A DNA stretch of 64,000 nucleotides from Methylobacterium sp. 17Sr1-1. Lineage in GTDB: Bacteria; Pseudomonadota; Alphaproteobacteria; Rhizobiales; Beijerinckiaceae. A program made the translations under genes and the position numbers. Of this stretch, positions 44,652-54,736 are shown in pieces. Within the stretch, counting starts at the first letter, position 1; each line of letters starts with the position of its first letter. The notes beneath the pieces are model-generated. The model did not search any database, had not been told where the DNA came from, and saw only the letters and a list, made by a program, of their open reading frames with translations. The DNA is taken from assembly GCF_003173775.1 (NCBI RefSeq), contig NZ_CP029552.1:1654001-1718000 (forward strand). Direction: 5' to 3'.

Positions 44652-46160
44652 ATGATGCTGAGATTCGCCTTGCTCGCCGGAGCGATGCTCGCCGGCGGCC
44701 ACGCCCTCGCGGCACCGCAAGCCGCGCCCCGCGACGAGTTCTACTGGCTCGGCGAGATCAACAAGGCGAGCGCCGTCATCAACACCGAGCAGCACCTGCT
44801 CGACCCCGCGCTCGCGCCGCGGATCGCCCAGGGGCTCGACGCCGTGCTGCGGGCCGGCGACCAGCCCGGAGGAAAGCGGCCGACCCTGGTCATCACCTTC
44901 GAGCCGCTGCTGATCCAGGCCGCGGGCGTCGAGGCGACGCTGCTGCATGCCGGCCGCTCGAGCCAGGACATGCTCGCCACCGTACGGGCGGCGATCATCC
45001 GCGACGAGATGCTGCGGCTCGCCGAGGCCCTGCGCCGGACCACCGCCACGATGGCCCGCCTGGCGCGGGCGCACGAGGGCACGGTGGTGCCGAACTACAC
45101 CAACGGCGTGGCGGCGCAGGCCAACAGCTACGGCCACTACCTCCTCGGCCACGTCGCCGGGCTCACGCGCGATGCCGAGCGGCTGCGGCAGGCCTTCGCG
45201 CGCCTCGACCGCTCGCCGATGGGCACGACGGTGCTGAACGGGACGAGCTGGCCGCTCGACCGCTCCCGGATGGCGGCCTATCTCGGCTTCCCGGCCCTCA
45301 TCGACAACGCCTACGACGCCGCGCAGATCTCGGCGACCGAGATTCCGGTCGAGATCGGTGCGGTCGCGACCGCGATCGCGCTGCATTGCGGCGCCTTCGT
45401 CGAGGACGTGATGACGCAATACGCGCAGCCGCGGCCCTGGATCCTCCTGCGGGAGGGCGGCGGCAACACCTACGTCTCCTCGGCGATGCCGCAGAAGCGC
45501 AATCCGGGCCTCCTCAACGACACCCGCGCCGAGGCCTCGCGGGTCCTGTCGCTCGGGATCGGGCGCGCGATCCAGGCCCACAACATCCCGCCGGGGATGA
45601 GCGACGCCAAGACCGTGCGCGACAACGCCGCCGTGCTGGCGGGCGCGACGCGGATGCTCGAATTGTGGGACCGCGCGCTCAACGCCCTCGTCATCAGCCC
45701 CGAACGCGCGCTCGAAGAGCTCAACAGCGACTGGACCGCCTCGCAGGAACTGGCGGACGTGCTGATGCGCCGCTACGCCCTGCCCTTCCGCGCCGGGCAC
45801 CACTTCGCCTCCGAGGTCGTCGACTATGCCCGCGCGCACGACATCCGCCCGAGCGACTTTCCCTACGCGGAGGCGCAAAACATCTACGAGCGGACGCTGC
45901 ACGAGATGAGCCTGCCCGCCGCCCCCCTGCCGATGAGCGAGGCGGAGTTCCGCCAGACCCTCGACCCGGTGGCGATCGTGCGCAACCGCGCGACGACCGG
46001 CGGGCCGCAGCCGGCCGAGATGGCGCGGATGCTCGACGCCGCCGACCGGGCGGTGGCCGGAGAGGCGGCGTGGATCGGCGAGCAACGCGGTCGGATCGAC
46101 GCCGGTCTCGCCTCGCTGGATAAGGATTTCGGCAAGCTGCTGGCGCAGGCGCCGCATTGA
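44652..46160 (+). CDS. Exported aspartase/fumarase/argininosuccinate-lyase superfamily protein
   Basis: A 502-residue protein starting MMLRFALLAGAMLAGG and with a signal-peptide cleavage expected after HALA. The rest is the all-helical lyase fold: TNGVAAQANSYGHYLLGH, DRSPMGTTVLNGTSWPLDR, and the signature SSAMPQKRNPG near residue 275, close to GSSxMPxKxNP. The superfamily is normally cytoplasmic and eliminates fumarate from succinyl compounds; an exported copy is unusual. Stands 150 bp after the peptide operon and may be separate from it. Substrate unknown. Confidence 0.85.
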   Translation: MMLRFALLAGAMLAGGHALAAPQAAPRDEFYWLGEINKASAVINTEQHLLDPALAPRIAQGLDAVLRAGDQPGGKRPTLVITFEPLLIQAAGVEATLLHAGRSSQDMLATVRAAIIRDEMLRLAEALRRTTATMARLARAHEGTVVPNYTNGVAAQANSYGHYLLGHVAGLTRDAERLRQAFARLDRSPMGTTVLNGTSWPLDRSRMAAYLGFPALIDNAYDAAQISATEIPVEIGAVATAIALHCGAFVEDVMTQYAQPRPWILLREGGGNTYVSSAMPQKRNPGLLNDTRAEASRVLSLGIGRAIQAHNIPPGMSDAKTVRDNAAVLAGATRMLELWDRALNALVISPERALEELNSDWTASQELADVLMRRYALPFRAGHHFASEVVDYARAHDIRPSDFPYAEAQNIYERTLHEMSLPAAPLPMSEAEFRQTLDPVAIVRNRATTGGPQPAEMARMLDAADRAVAGEAAWIGEQRGRIDAGLASLDKDFGKLLAQAPH

Positions 46161-46294
46161 GGGACCATCCGCCCTCCCCTTGACGACAGGCCGCGTCCAA
46201 TTCGACAGTGGGCGAAGCGAGGTCGGCGCCGCAAGGAGCGCCTCGCGACGAGCGCCCAGAAGGGCGACGCGAACGACATCGGGAGGAGGCGGAC

Positions 46295-47572
46295 ATGACC
46301 GTGAGAACCGGAACGCGCCGTGCGGCCTGGACGGCGGCGGCCCAGGTGGCGGCGAGCCTGTTGGCGGCGGGCCTGATGGGCGGGACCGTCCTTGCCCAAG
46401 GCCTCAAGCAGTACGATTCGAGCGGCAAGGCGTTCTGGAAGAACCCGCCGCCGGACTGGTTCCTCGGCGACGAGACCTCCGCCCAGAAGGGCCTGGCGCC
46501 GCCCGCGAATCCCGCCCTGCCCGCCTCGGACGAGGAACTGGCCGACAACCTGAAGGCGGTGAAGCTGCCGCCGGGCTTCACGATCAGCGTCTATGCCAGC
46601 GGCGTGCCCGAGGCGCGCCAGATGGCCTTCGGTGACAAGGGCACGCTGTTCGTCGGCTCGTTCGGCGCCACCAACGTCTACGCCATCGTCGATCAGGGCG
46701 GCAAGAAGGTCGTCAAGACGATCCTCAAGGGCCTCAACATGCCCACCGGCCTCGCTTTTCGCGACGGCGCCCTCTACGTCGTGGCGATCGACAAGATCTT
46801 TCGCTACGACAACATCGAGGCCAATCTCGACAAGCCGCCGGAGCCGGTCGTCGTCTACGACGACATGCCGTCCTACGTGGCCCACGGCTGGAAATACCTG
46901 ACCTTCGACAAGGACGGCTGGGTCTACGTGCCGTTCGGCCCGCCCTTCAACATCGGCAATCCGCCGAGCAGCGTGTCGCAGGTGCGCCGCGTCGACCTGA
47001 AGACCGGGGCGGCGGAGATCGTCGCGCTCGGCGTGCGTAACAGCGTCGGCGGCGACATCGACCCGCGCACCGGCCGCTACTGGTTCACCGAGAACGCCCG
47101 CGACTGGATGAGCGACGACATCCCGAGCGACAAGCTCAACATGATCTCGAAGGTCGTCGAGCATTTCGGCTATCCGTACTGCCACCAGGGCGACATGCCG
47201 GATCCGAAATTCGCCCAAGGGCGCACCTGCGCCGAGTTCACGCCGCCGGTGGCGAAGCTCGGCGCGCACGTGGCGCCGCTCGGCATGAAGTTCTACACCG
47301 GCTCGTCCTTCCCGGCCGAGTACAAGAACAACATCTTCATCGCCGAGCACGGCTCCTGGAACCGGCACAAGTACCAGGGCGGCCGCATCGAGCGGGTGGT
47401 GGTCGATCCGGACGGCAAGAACGCCAAGATGGAGACCTTCGCCTCCGGCTGGCTCAAGGGCGACCGCGACTATACCGGCCGGCCGGCCGACATCCTGGTC
47501 GCGCCCGACGGCGCGCTGCTGGTCGCCGACGACTGGGCCGGTGCGATCTATCGCATCGCCTACACCAAGTGA
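46295..47572 (+). CDS. Sorbosone dehydrogenase-like periplasmic beta-propeller protein
   Basis: A 425-residue protein with an N-terminal signal (cleavage after AAGLMGGTVLAQ) and repeated beta-propeller blades: MPTGLAFRDGALYVV, NSVGGDIDPRTGRYWFTENARDWM, IFIAEHGSWNRHKYQGGRI, DILVAPDGALLVADDWAGAIYR. This matches L-sorbosone/PQQ-type soluble sugar dehydrogenases that oxidise sugars or aldehydes in the periplasm. A strong GGGAGGAGG site sets the start at 46295. Its stop overlaps the GTG of a diheme cytochrome c gene, its probable electron acceptor. Confidence 0.9.
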   Translation: MTVRTGTRRAAWTAAAQVAASLLAAGLMGGTVLAQGLKQYDSSGKAFWKNPPPDWFLGDETSAQKGLAPPANPALPASDEELADNLKAVKLPPGFTISVYASGVPEARQMAFGDKGTLFVGSFGATNVYAIVDQGGKKVVKTILKGLNMPTGLAFRDGALYVVAIDKIFRYDNIEANLDKPPEPVVVYDDMPSYVAHGWKYLTFDKDGWVYVPFGPPFNIGNPPSSVSQVRRVDLKTGAAEIVALGVRNSVGGDIDPRTGRYWFTENARDWMSDDIPSDKLNMISKVVEHFGYPYCHQGDMPDPKFAQGRTCAEFTPPVAKLGAHVAPLGMKFYTGSSFPAEYKNNIFIAEHGSWNRHKYQGGRIERVVVDPDGKNAKMETFASGWLKGDRDYTGRPADILVAPDGALLVADDWAGAIYRIAYTK

Positions 47573-48183
47573 GCGGCGCGAACGCCAGCGCCCGCCAGCC
47601 GGCCCGGAGGTTTTCCGGGCCGGCCCGCGCCGCGCTCAGCCTCCTCGCGCTCCTCGCCGGCGCCCCGGTCCTGGCCGCCGAGGCGCCGGAGGTGGCGCAG
47701 GCCTGCCTGTCCTGCCACGGCGAGGCCCTGGCCGAGGGGGCGCCGCCCATCGCCGGCCATTCCAGCAACTACATCCAGCTGCAGCTGGTCTTCTTCCGCG
47801 CCGGCCGGCGCAAGAACGAGATCATGCAGGGCGTGGCGGAGGGCCTGTCGGACAACGACATCCGGGCGCTCGGCAAGTACTTCGCCTCCCTCCCCGTCCC
47901 CGACGCCAAGCCGCCGGCGGACACGCAGCCCGATTTGACCAAGACCGGCGAGACGGCGGCGCTCCAGCACCGCTGCGCCGCCTGCCATGGCGACACCTAT
48001 CTGGGCATCCAGGCGGCGCCCCGTGTCGCGCGGCTGCCCGAGGCCTACCTCGCCAAGGCGCTCGGCGATTATCGCGCCAATACCCGCCCGAGTTCGGGCG
48101 GCGCGGCGATGACCGAGGTCGCGGGCTCGCTGTCCGACGCCGACATCAAGGCGCTGGCGCATTATCTCGCGGGGCTGCCGTGA
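47569..48183 (+). CDS. Diheme cytochrome c (cytochrome c4-like)
   Basis: A 204-residue exported protein, GTG start overlapping the preceding stop. Signal peptide ends PVLAAEAPE; two heme-binding motifs, CLSCH (about 46) and CAACH (about 136), with downstream Met in EIMQGV and AAMTEV as likely sixth ligands. Each half has the c4-type GxxxNY-like SSNYIQLQLVFFRAGRRKNEIM. It should carry electrons from the sorbosone dehydrogenase-like enzyme to the respiratory chain. Confidence 0.9.
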   Translation: MSGANASARQPARRFSGPARAALSLLALLAGAPVLAAEAPEVAQACLSCHGEALAEGAPPIAGHSSNYIQLQLVFFRAGRRKNEIMQGVAEGLSDNDIRALGKYFASLPVPDAKPPADTQPDLTKTGETAALQHRCAACHGDTYLGIQAAPRVARLPEAYLAKALGDYRANTRPSSGGAAMTEVAGSLSDADIKALAHYLAGLP

Positions 48184-48277
48184 GGGCGCGTGCACCGAAG
48201 CAGCGGCATCGACAGGTCCGCAGGCCCCTTCGTATGGACGCCCTGCGATCGCGAGTTTCGCATGCTTTGCCGAGACG

Positions 48278-48475
48278 ATGATGAAGACGCCCGACACCCC
48301 TGTCCTCCCTGAAGCGATCAAGCTCGGCCCGCAGAACCCGGGGCACCACACCGGGAGCGAAGTCTCGCTGCGTGAGCGGGTTGCCGCGCTACGTGCGCAG
48401 GCGCTCGCCAAGGCGGCGCATCCCAAGCTGCCGGCGCTCAGCAAGCGTGAGCGCGATGCGTTCTGGGAGCGGTGA
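48278..48475 (+). CDS. Small hypothetical protein
   Basis: Sixty-five residues, MMKTPDTPVLPEAIKLG at the start and a charged helical C-terminus (LRERVAALRAQALAKAAHPKLPALSKRERDAFWER in parts). No family recognised. Two adjacent ATG codons; codon third positions are GC-biased through the second half. Followed directly by a palindromic repeat. Real but short genes of this kind are common on such replicons; a non-coding alternative remains. Confidence 0.4.
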   Translation: MMKTPDTPVLPEAIKLGPQNPGHHTGSEVSLRERVAALRAQALAKAAHPKLPALSKRERDAFWER

Positions 48476-48531
48476 GGTCCGCTTTTCTGAATGTCTGTTT
48501 GATCGGTTACCGCCGATTTCCATACCCTCCT

Positions 48532-48673
48532 GGTCATTCCGGGGCCGCGCAGCGGAGCCCGGAATCCAGAACCGCAGGTGATGCGGAAAGAGGCGGAACG
48601 CGTGCCGCTCTACTCTGAACGACTCGAGTTTCTGGATTCCGGGCTCTCGCCTTCGGCGAGCCCCGGAATGACC
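48532..48673. repeat. Intergenic palindromic repeat, full copy E
   Basis: GGTCATTCCGGGGCC on the left and CCCCGGAATGACC on the right; left hairpin CCGCGCAGCGG, right hairpin CTCGCCTTCGGCGAG. Core 48575-48625 is unlike the other copies. Confidence 0.85.
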
Positions 48674-48845
48674 CGGAGGGTGTCGATATCGTCGAGCTAT
48701 TCGAACATCTACGAGTTTCATCGAGAGAGCGGCATCACGCGGCAGAGGCCTTCGGAGCATGCGGCAATGCGCCCCCGACCCGTGCGGCGTCGGGCGCGAC
48801 CCGCAACCTAGTTAGACCCTGACACAGCTGCGGGAGACGCCCAAG

Positions 48846-49841
<996 letters not shown>

Positions 49842-49848
49842 GGCCCGT

Positions 49849-50682
49849 CTAACGCATCCGCTCCGCCGCCCAGGCGATGTGGTCGTCCATGAAGGTCGAG
49901 ATGAAGAAGTAGGAGTGGTCGTAGCCCTCGCGCATGTTGAGCGTGAGCCCGATCCCGGCCTTCTGGCACGCCTCCTCCAGCAGCCAGGGGCGCAGGCCGT
50001 CGTTCAGGAAGGAATCGGCCGTGCCCTGGTCGACCAGGAATTCCGGGAAGCGGTGGCCGTCCGCGATCAGCGCGGTGGCGTCGTGGCGCCGCCACGCGGC
50101 CTCGTCCTCGCCGAGGTATTTGGCGAGGGCGGGCTTCGACCAGCCCGCGGTCGAGGGCTGGACGATCGGTGCGAAGGCGCTGCACGAGCGGTAGCGGTCG
50201 GGGTGGCGCAAGGCGATGGTGAGCGCGCCATGGCCCCCCATCGAGTGCCCGAAGATGCCCTGGCGATCCATGTCGACCGGGAATTCGCGGGCGACGAGGG
50301 CGGGCAGCTCCTCGGTGACGTAGGACCACATGCGGTAATGGCGGTCGTACGGCGCCTGCGTCGCGTCGACGTAGAAGCCGGCGCCGCAGCCGAACTGCCA
50401 GTTGTCGGGCTCGTCCGGCACGTCCGGCCCGCGCGGGCTGGTATCAGGGGCGACGATGGCGATGCCGTGCCGGGCGGCGGCGCGGCGGTACTCGCCCTTG
50501 TCCATCACGTTGGCGTGGGTGCAGGTCAGGCCGGACAGGTACCACAGCACCGGGACTTTTCCGGTCTCGGCCTGGGGCGGCAGGTAGACCGCGAAGGTCA
50601 TCGGGCAGCGCGTCGCCTCGGCCTCGTGCCGGTAGACGCCCTGGATGCCGCCGTGCGCGCGCGCCTTGGACACTGTTTCCAT
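49849..50682 (-). CDS. fghA: S-formylglutathione hydrolase
   Basis: A 277-residue esterase of the D family: LWYLSGLTCTHANVMDKGEYRR, nucleophile elbow GHSMGGHGA (Ser near residue 148), FLVDQGTADSFL for the Asp and EGYDHSYFF for the His. It hydrolyses S-formylglutathione to formate and glutathione, the second step of glutathione-dependent formaldehyde oxidation. It follows, by 63 bp, the gene for the first step. Confidence 0.96.
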   Translation of the reverse strand: METVSKARAHGGIQGVYRHEAEATRCPMTFAVYLPPQAETGKVPVLWYLSGLTCTHANVMDKGEYRRAAARHGIAIVAPDTSPRGPDVPDEPDNWQFGCGAGFYVDATQAPYDRHYRMWSYVTEELPALVAREFPVDMDRQGIFGHSMGGHGALTIALRHPDRYRSCSAFAPIVQPSTAGWSKPALAKYLGEDEAAWRRHDATALIADGHRFPEFLVDQGTADSFLNDGLRPWLLEEACQKAGIGLTLNMREGYDHSYFFISTFMDDHIAWAAERMR

Positions 50683-50745
50683 GATGCCGTGATCCCCCCT
50701 CGCCTCTCGGTCGAGCCCGGCGGCGCGCCGCCGGGCTCATGGCCT

Positions 50746-51879
50746 TCAGAACACCACCACCGAGCGGATCGACTTGCCCTCGTGCATCAGGTCGAAGCCG
50801 TGGTTGATGTCCTCGAGCGGCATGGTGTGGGTGATGAGATCGTCGATGTTGATCCTCCCTTCCATGTACCAGTCGACGATCTTCGGCACGTCGGTGCGGC
50901 CGCGGGCGCCGCCGAAGGCCGAGCCCTTCCAGACCCGGCCGGTGACGAGCTGGAACGGACGGGTCGCGATCTCGCGGCCGGCCTCGGCCACGCCGATGAT
51001 GATCGACTCGCCCCAGCCGCGGTGGCAGCATTCGAGCGCCTGGCGCATCACGTTGACGTTGCCGGTGCAGTCGAACGAGAAGTCGGCCCCGCCCCCGGTC
51101 ACGTCGAGGATCGCCTGCACGACCTTGTCGGTGCCGATTTCGTTGGGGTTGATGAAGTGGGTCATGCCGAACTTCTCGGCCATCGCCCGCTTGTCGGGGT
51201 TGATGTCGACGCCGATGATCTTGTCGGCGCCGACCATGCGGGCGCCCTGGAGCACGTTGAGGCCGATGCCGCCGAGACCGAACACCACCACGTTGGCGCC
51301 CGGCCACACCTTGGCGGTGTAGATCACCGCGCCGATGCCCGTGGTGACGCCGCAGCCGATGTAGCAGATCTTGTCGAAGGGGGCGTCCTCGCGGACCTTC
51401 GCCAGCGCGATCTCGGGCAGCACGGTGAAGTTCGAGAAGGTCGAGCAGCCCATGTAATGGTACACGGTGTTCGCGCCCGGGCTCCCGCCGGTCGCGTCGC
51501 AGCGGAAGCGGCTGGTGCCGTCGGGCATCACGCCCTGGCCTTGTGTCGCGCGGATCGCCGTGCAGAGGTTGGTGCGCCGCGACAGGCAGGACTTACAGTT
51601 GCGGCATTCCGGCGTGTAGAGCGGGATGACGTGGTCGCCGGGCTTCAGGGTCGTCACGCCGGCCCCGACCTCGCGCACGATGCCGGCGCCCTCGTGGCCG
51701 AGGATCGCCGGGAACTTGCCCTCGGAATCGAGGCCCGACAGCGTGTAGGCGTCGGTGTGGCAGATACCGGTGGCCATCACCTCGACCAGGACTTCGCCGG
51801 GCTTCGGCCCTTCGAGGTCGATGGTCTCGATGGTGAGGGGCTTCTTGGCTTCCCAGGCAACGGCCGCGCGCGTCTTCAT
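50746..51879 (-). CDS. frmA: S-(hydroxymethyl)glutathione dehydrogenase (class III alcohol dehydrogenase)
   Basis: A 377-residue class III enzyme: catalytic zinc Cys in [26 protein letters not shown], structural zinc cluster [17 protein letters not shown], and coenzyme motif [12 protein letters not shown]. It oxidises the formaldehyde-glutathione adduct with NAD and also reduces S-nitrosoglutathione. Operon with fghA. Methylobacteria often rely on the tetrahydromethanopterin route, so a plasmid-borne glutathione route would add capacity. Confidence 0.97.
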   Translation of the reverse strand: MKTRAAVAWEAKKPLTIETIDLEGPKPGEVLVEVMATGICHTDAYTLSGLDSEGKFPAILGHEGAGIVREVGAGVTTLKPGDHVIPLYTPECRNCKSCLSRRTNLCTAIRATQGQGVMPDGTSRFRCDATGGSPGANTVYHYMGCSTFSNFTVLPEIALAKVREDAPFDKICYIGCGVTTGIGAVIYTAKVWPGANVVVFGLGGIGLNVLQGARMVGADKIIGVDINPDKRAMAEKFGMTHFINPNEIGTDKVVQAILDVTGGGADFSFDCTGNVNVMRQALECCHRGWGESIIIGVAEAGREIATRPFQLVTGRVWKGSAFGGARGRTDVPKIVDWYMEGRINIDDLITHTMPLEDINHGFDLMHEGKSIRSVVVF

Positions 51880-52058
51880 ATCGTCTCCAACCGGATCGTC
51901 TTCGCGTGAGAGCGGGGTGCCCCATCTAGCGGGGCGGCGGCTCGGACCGCTCGCTGAGTGGTCCGATCTGTGCTGCGATTTGTCGAAGCCCGCAACGGCG
52001 CGGGAGAGCAGACTTTAGTCCAGAGTCGGGATGCTTCGCATCGGGAGACGATCGCGCC

Positions 52059-53033
52059 TTACTCCCCCGACCGGTCGCGGGCCTTCGCCTCCCGGAACGC
52101 GCCGTAGAGCCGCTCCAGCTGGGCCGCGATGTACTCGCCGAAGGCCCCGGCCTCCGATGAGGTCAGGGACAGGCTGAAGCTCTTCCCCGATCGCCGGCAG
52201 GTCGCCTCGACGGCGCGGTCGGGTGCCGCCCAGGTGACGGAATGCGGCTCGGCCGGCCGGCGCGGGGCCTTGCGCCCGGCCTTCACCGCGGCCAGCAGGT
52301 GGCCGAAGCGCTCGGGTGCATCCTTGTCCAGGAAGTCGGACGACTGCACAACCTCGCGGGCGAGTTCGGCCTTCGCCGGGTGGGAGACCTGCTTCTTCAG
52401 CTCCTCCCAGCGGTCGCGACCGATCCCCCGGGCGGCGCCGAGCGCGTCGATCACCGGGGCCGGCACCGTCTCGGCCACCGACAGCATCCGCGACAGGAGC
52501 GTGTCGTCCACCGTCAACGCCGCCTTGATGGTGGCCTTGCTCTGTCCCATCCCGGAGAGTTTCCTGGCGAACAACGCCTTCTCGATGAAGGACAGGTTGG
52601 CGCGCGCGGCGTTCTCCTGCCCCTGCGCGACGATATGGGCGATGTCCTCGATCGACTTCACGACGGCCCGGACCTCGCGCCCGAGCTCGCGCGCCACCCG
52701 CACCCGGCGGTGGCCGTAGACGATCATGAACCGCCCCGGCCGCTCCGGATGCGGCCGCACCAGGATCGGGGTCGACTGGCCGTGCTCGGCGATCGCGTCG
52801 CGCAGGCGCGCGTAATCCTCGTCGTCCTCGTCGATCCGGTCGGAGACGAAGGAGGCGTCGACGAGCGCGGGATCGAGGGCGACGATCGCCTCGCCGTCCG
52901 ACATCCGCCGCGTGTTCTCGGCCATCTCCTCGATCGAGCGCGTCATCGACCGGGCGGCGCCGCGATGGGCGACATCGGTGCTCGGTGTGGAGACCGGCGC
53001 GTCGAGGATGTTGGCGAGGAGGTTCTTACGCAT
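52059..53033 (-). CDS. repB: Plasmid partitioning protein RepB (ParB family)
   Basis: A 324-residue centromere-binding protein. The N-terminus is typical of RepB (MRKNLLANIL), the ParB nuclease/CTPase-like domain spans residues 70-125 (YARLRDAIAEHGQSTPILVR, FMIVYGHRRVRVARELG), and a helix-turn-helix follows (SKATIKAALTVDDTLLSRML). It binds parS sites and is moved by RepA. Encoded 57 bp after repA. repC does not follow; the next gene is for formaldehyde oxidation. Confidence 0.94.
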   Translation of the reverse strand: MRKNLLANILDAPVSTPSTDVAHRGAARSMTRSIEEMAENTRRMSDGEAIVALDPALVDASFVSDRIDEDDEDYARLRDAIAEHGQSTPILVRPHPERPGRFMIVYGHRRVRVARELGREVRAVVKSIEDIAHIVAQGQENAARANLSFIEKALFARKLSGMGQSKATIKAALTVDDTLLSRMLSVAETVPAPVIDALGAARGIGRDRWEELKKQVSHPAKAELAREVVQSSDFLDKDAPERFGHLLAAVKAGRKAPRRPAEPHSVTWAAPDRAVEATCRRSGKSFSLSLTSSEAGAFGEYIAAQLERLYGAFREAKARDRSGE

Positions 53034-53078
53034 CGCGCGTGACTCCCATCCCGTTGCGGCGGCAGACGAATCCGGTGT

Positions 53079-53097
53079 TCTGCACGGCTGTCAAACC
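53079..53097. repeat. 19-bp direct repeat flanking repA, copy 1
   Basis: TCTGCACGGCTGTCAAACC, exact match to 54712-54730. This copy covers the end of repA, including its stop codon, and the repA-repB gap. Confidence 0.7.
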
Positions 53098-54302
53098 CGC
53101 CTCCCCCAGGCCTGGTGGATCAGGCTGGCGATCTCCTCGTTGACGGCGTTCACCGATTCGAGGGCGCGGTCGTAGGTCGAGCGGATCATCTGCCCGCGCT
53201 CGACCTCGTAGAGCGACTGGTTGGTGATGCCGGCATCCGAGATCGCGGTCGATTTCAGCATCTGGGTCCGCAGCATGTTCTTCGGGAACAGCACCTGCAT
53301 GAAGCCGACCATCTGCGCCTGCGGCCCGTCCGTCGGCTCGTAGCGGGTGACGAGGTAGCGGAACCACTGCAGGTTCACTGCCGCCCCGGCATCGGCGATC
53401 GACTTCAGGATGCCGCCGAGCATCAGCAGGAACTGGCTCATCGACATCACGTCGAGCATCTGCGGATGGATGGTGACGAGGACCGAGGTCGAGGCGGTGA
53501 GCGCCGTCAGCGTCAGGTAGCCGAGCTGCGGCGGGCAATCGATCACCACCACGTCGTAGCGTTCGTCGACCTCCTTCAGGGCGTTGGTGATGCGGGTGAA
53601 GAAGGTGCGCCCCTCCGGGTTGCGGTTCGAGGCGGCGAGCGGCGTGTCGTACTCGTATTCCTGCAGGTCCAGGCTCGCCGGCACGATGTCGAGGCCCGGG
53701 AAGTTGGTCGGCCGGATGATCTCGGAGATCGGCCGCTTGTTGTCGTCGTAGCGCAGGGCCTCGTAGATCGAGGGCGCCTTGTCGAGCTCCGGCTGGATGC
53801 CGTGCAGGGCCGAGAGCGAGGCCTGCGGGTCGAGGTCGATGGCGAGCACCCGGTGCCCGGTCAGGGCCAGGAACTGGGCGAGATGCGCCGCCGTCGTGGT
53901 CTTGCCGCTGCCGCCCTTGAAGTTCACCGTCGAGATGATCTGCAGCCGCTCGCCGGCGCGGCGATGCGGCACGTAGCGCTTGAGGTCGGAGCGCCCGTGC
54001 CGGTCGAGGTAGGTCCGCAGCTCCAGCATCTGCTCGGCCGAGTAGGAGCGCCGGCCGGACGAGGAGGTGGCCGGGACCGGCCCCTTGCCCTCGAGGTGCA
54101 GCTTCTTGATGTTGGAGGGCGTGACGCCGAGGAAATACGCGGCTTCCGCCAGGGTGAACGGGCGCAGGCCCTTGGTGGCGTTGGGCGGGTGATGCTCCAT
54201 GCGGAGCATGCTCAGCTTGTCGGAGATGAGGCCGCCCTGACGGAGTATGATGTCATGGAAGCTGACCGCCTCCATGCCCTCTGCTGGCACCGGCATGTCC
54301 AT
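53091..54302 (-). CDS. repA: Plasmid partitioning ATPase RepA (ParA family)
   Basis: A 403-residue RepA. The N-terminal third has a MerR-like helix-turn-helix (TLAEAAYFLGVTPSNIKKLHLEGKG) used for autorepression, and the ATPase has the deviant Walker A FKGGSGKTTTAAHLA near residue 128, DLDPQASLSALHG and VVVIDCPPQLGYLTL. It positions plasmid copies with RepB and represses its own operon. Together with RepC this places the window on a repABC-type replicon. Confidence 0.95.
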   Translation of the reverse strand: MDMPVPAEGMEAVSFHDIILRQGGLISDKLSMLRMEHHPPNATKGLRPFTLAEAAYFLGVTPSNIKKLHLEGKGPVPATSSSGRRSYSAEQMLELRTYLDRHGRSDLKRYVPHRRAGERLQIISTVNFKGGSGKTTTAAHLAQFLALTGHRVLAIDLDPQASLSALHGIQPELDKAPSIYEALRYDDNKRPISEIIRPTNFPGLDIVPASLDLQEYEYDTPLAASNRNPEGRTFFTRITNALKEVDERYDVVVIDCPPQLGYLTLTALTASTSVLVTIHPQMLDVMSMSQFLLMLGGILKSIADAGAAVNLQWFRYLVTRYEPTDGPQAQMVGFMQVLFPKNMLRTQMLKSTAISDAGITNQSLYEVERGQMIRSTYDRALESVNAVNEEIASLIHQAWGRRV

Positions 54303-54319
54303 CCGCGCTGTACCCTGAG

Positions 54320-54411
54320 TAACGCTTTTCCGGGCGAATCCCCGTCACAAGCGTTATTATAGGGGATTCCCGCTTTGCGGCCAAGCTTTTTAAGGTTGAC
54401 GAATCGTTAAC
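54320..54411. promoter_or_regulatory. Nested inverted repeats upstream of repA
   Basis: Three symmetrical elements lie 18-110 bp before repA: TAACGCTT/AAGCGTTA (54320-54327, 54349-54356), interlocked GAATCCCC/GGGGATTC (54336-54343, 54362-54369), and the imperfect 17-mer GTTGACGAATCGTTAAC (54395-54411). RepA represses its own promoter through such palindromes in known plasmids. The 17-mer resembles, but does not match, the 16-bp repABC parS pattern GTT-N10-AAC. Which one is bound is unknown. Confidence 0.5.
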
Positions 54412-54460
54412 GGCGAGGGCGCGTGCGATCGCGGCGGCGGAAGACCATGACGCCCTCCTC

Positions 54461-54602
54461 GGTCAGCCCAGGGGCGCGCAGCGGAAACCGGGATCCATAA
54501 CCGCCGGCAGCTCAGCGTGAGGCAGAACGGTTATCGCCGGGTTCTGCATCGTCCGCGATTATGGATCCCGGGTTCTCGCTTGCAGCGAGCCCCGGGATGA
54601 CC
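54461..54602. repeat. Intergenic palindromic repeat, diverged copy F
   Basis: GGTCAGCCCAGGGGCGCGCAG on the left and GAGCCCCGGGATGACC on the right, with inner ATCCATAA/TTATGGAT arms. Sequence has drifted more than the other copies. Confidence 0.75.
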
Positions 54603-54711
54603 AAGAGGGTTGCAGATCGCTCTGCCCACACGGGCCGGCACTCGTGCCGCGGCCATAGCCCGCAGCCACAGACCTGCACCAACCCTCGGACGCATCAGGG
54701 TTTTCTCCCGA

Positions 54712-54730
54712 TCTGCACGGCTGTCAAACC
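54712..54730. repeat. 19-bp direct repeat flanking repA, copy 2
   Basis: TCTGCACGGCTGTCAAACC, exact match and same orientation as 53079-53097. Lies 7 bp before the end of the diguanylate cyclase gene, upstream of the repA promoter region. Confidence 0.7.
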
Positions 54731-54736
54731 GCCGCT

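Noticed and set aside
47599..47625. A GGCCCGG/CCGGGCC hairpin with a TTTT loop near the cytochrome start
   Set aside because: It lies within the coding sequence of the cytochrome signal peptide and has no T-tract after the stem, so it is not listed as a terminator.
54395..54411. A parS site of the standard repABC pattern
   Set aside because: The 17-mer has GTT and AAC ends but the wrong spacing and no central GC, so it is recorded only as a palindrome.
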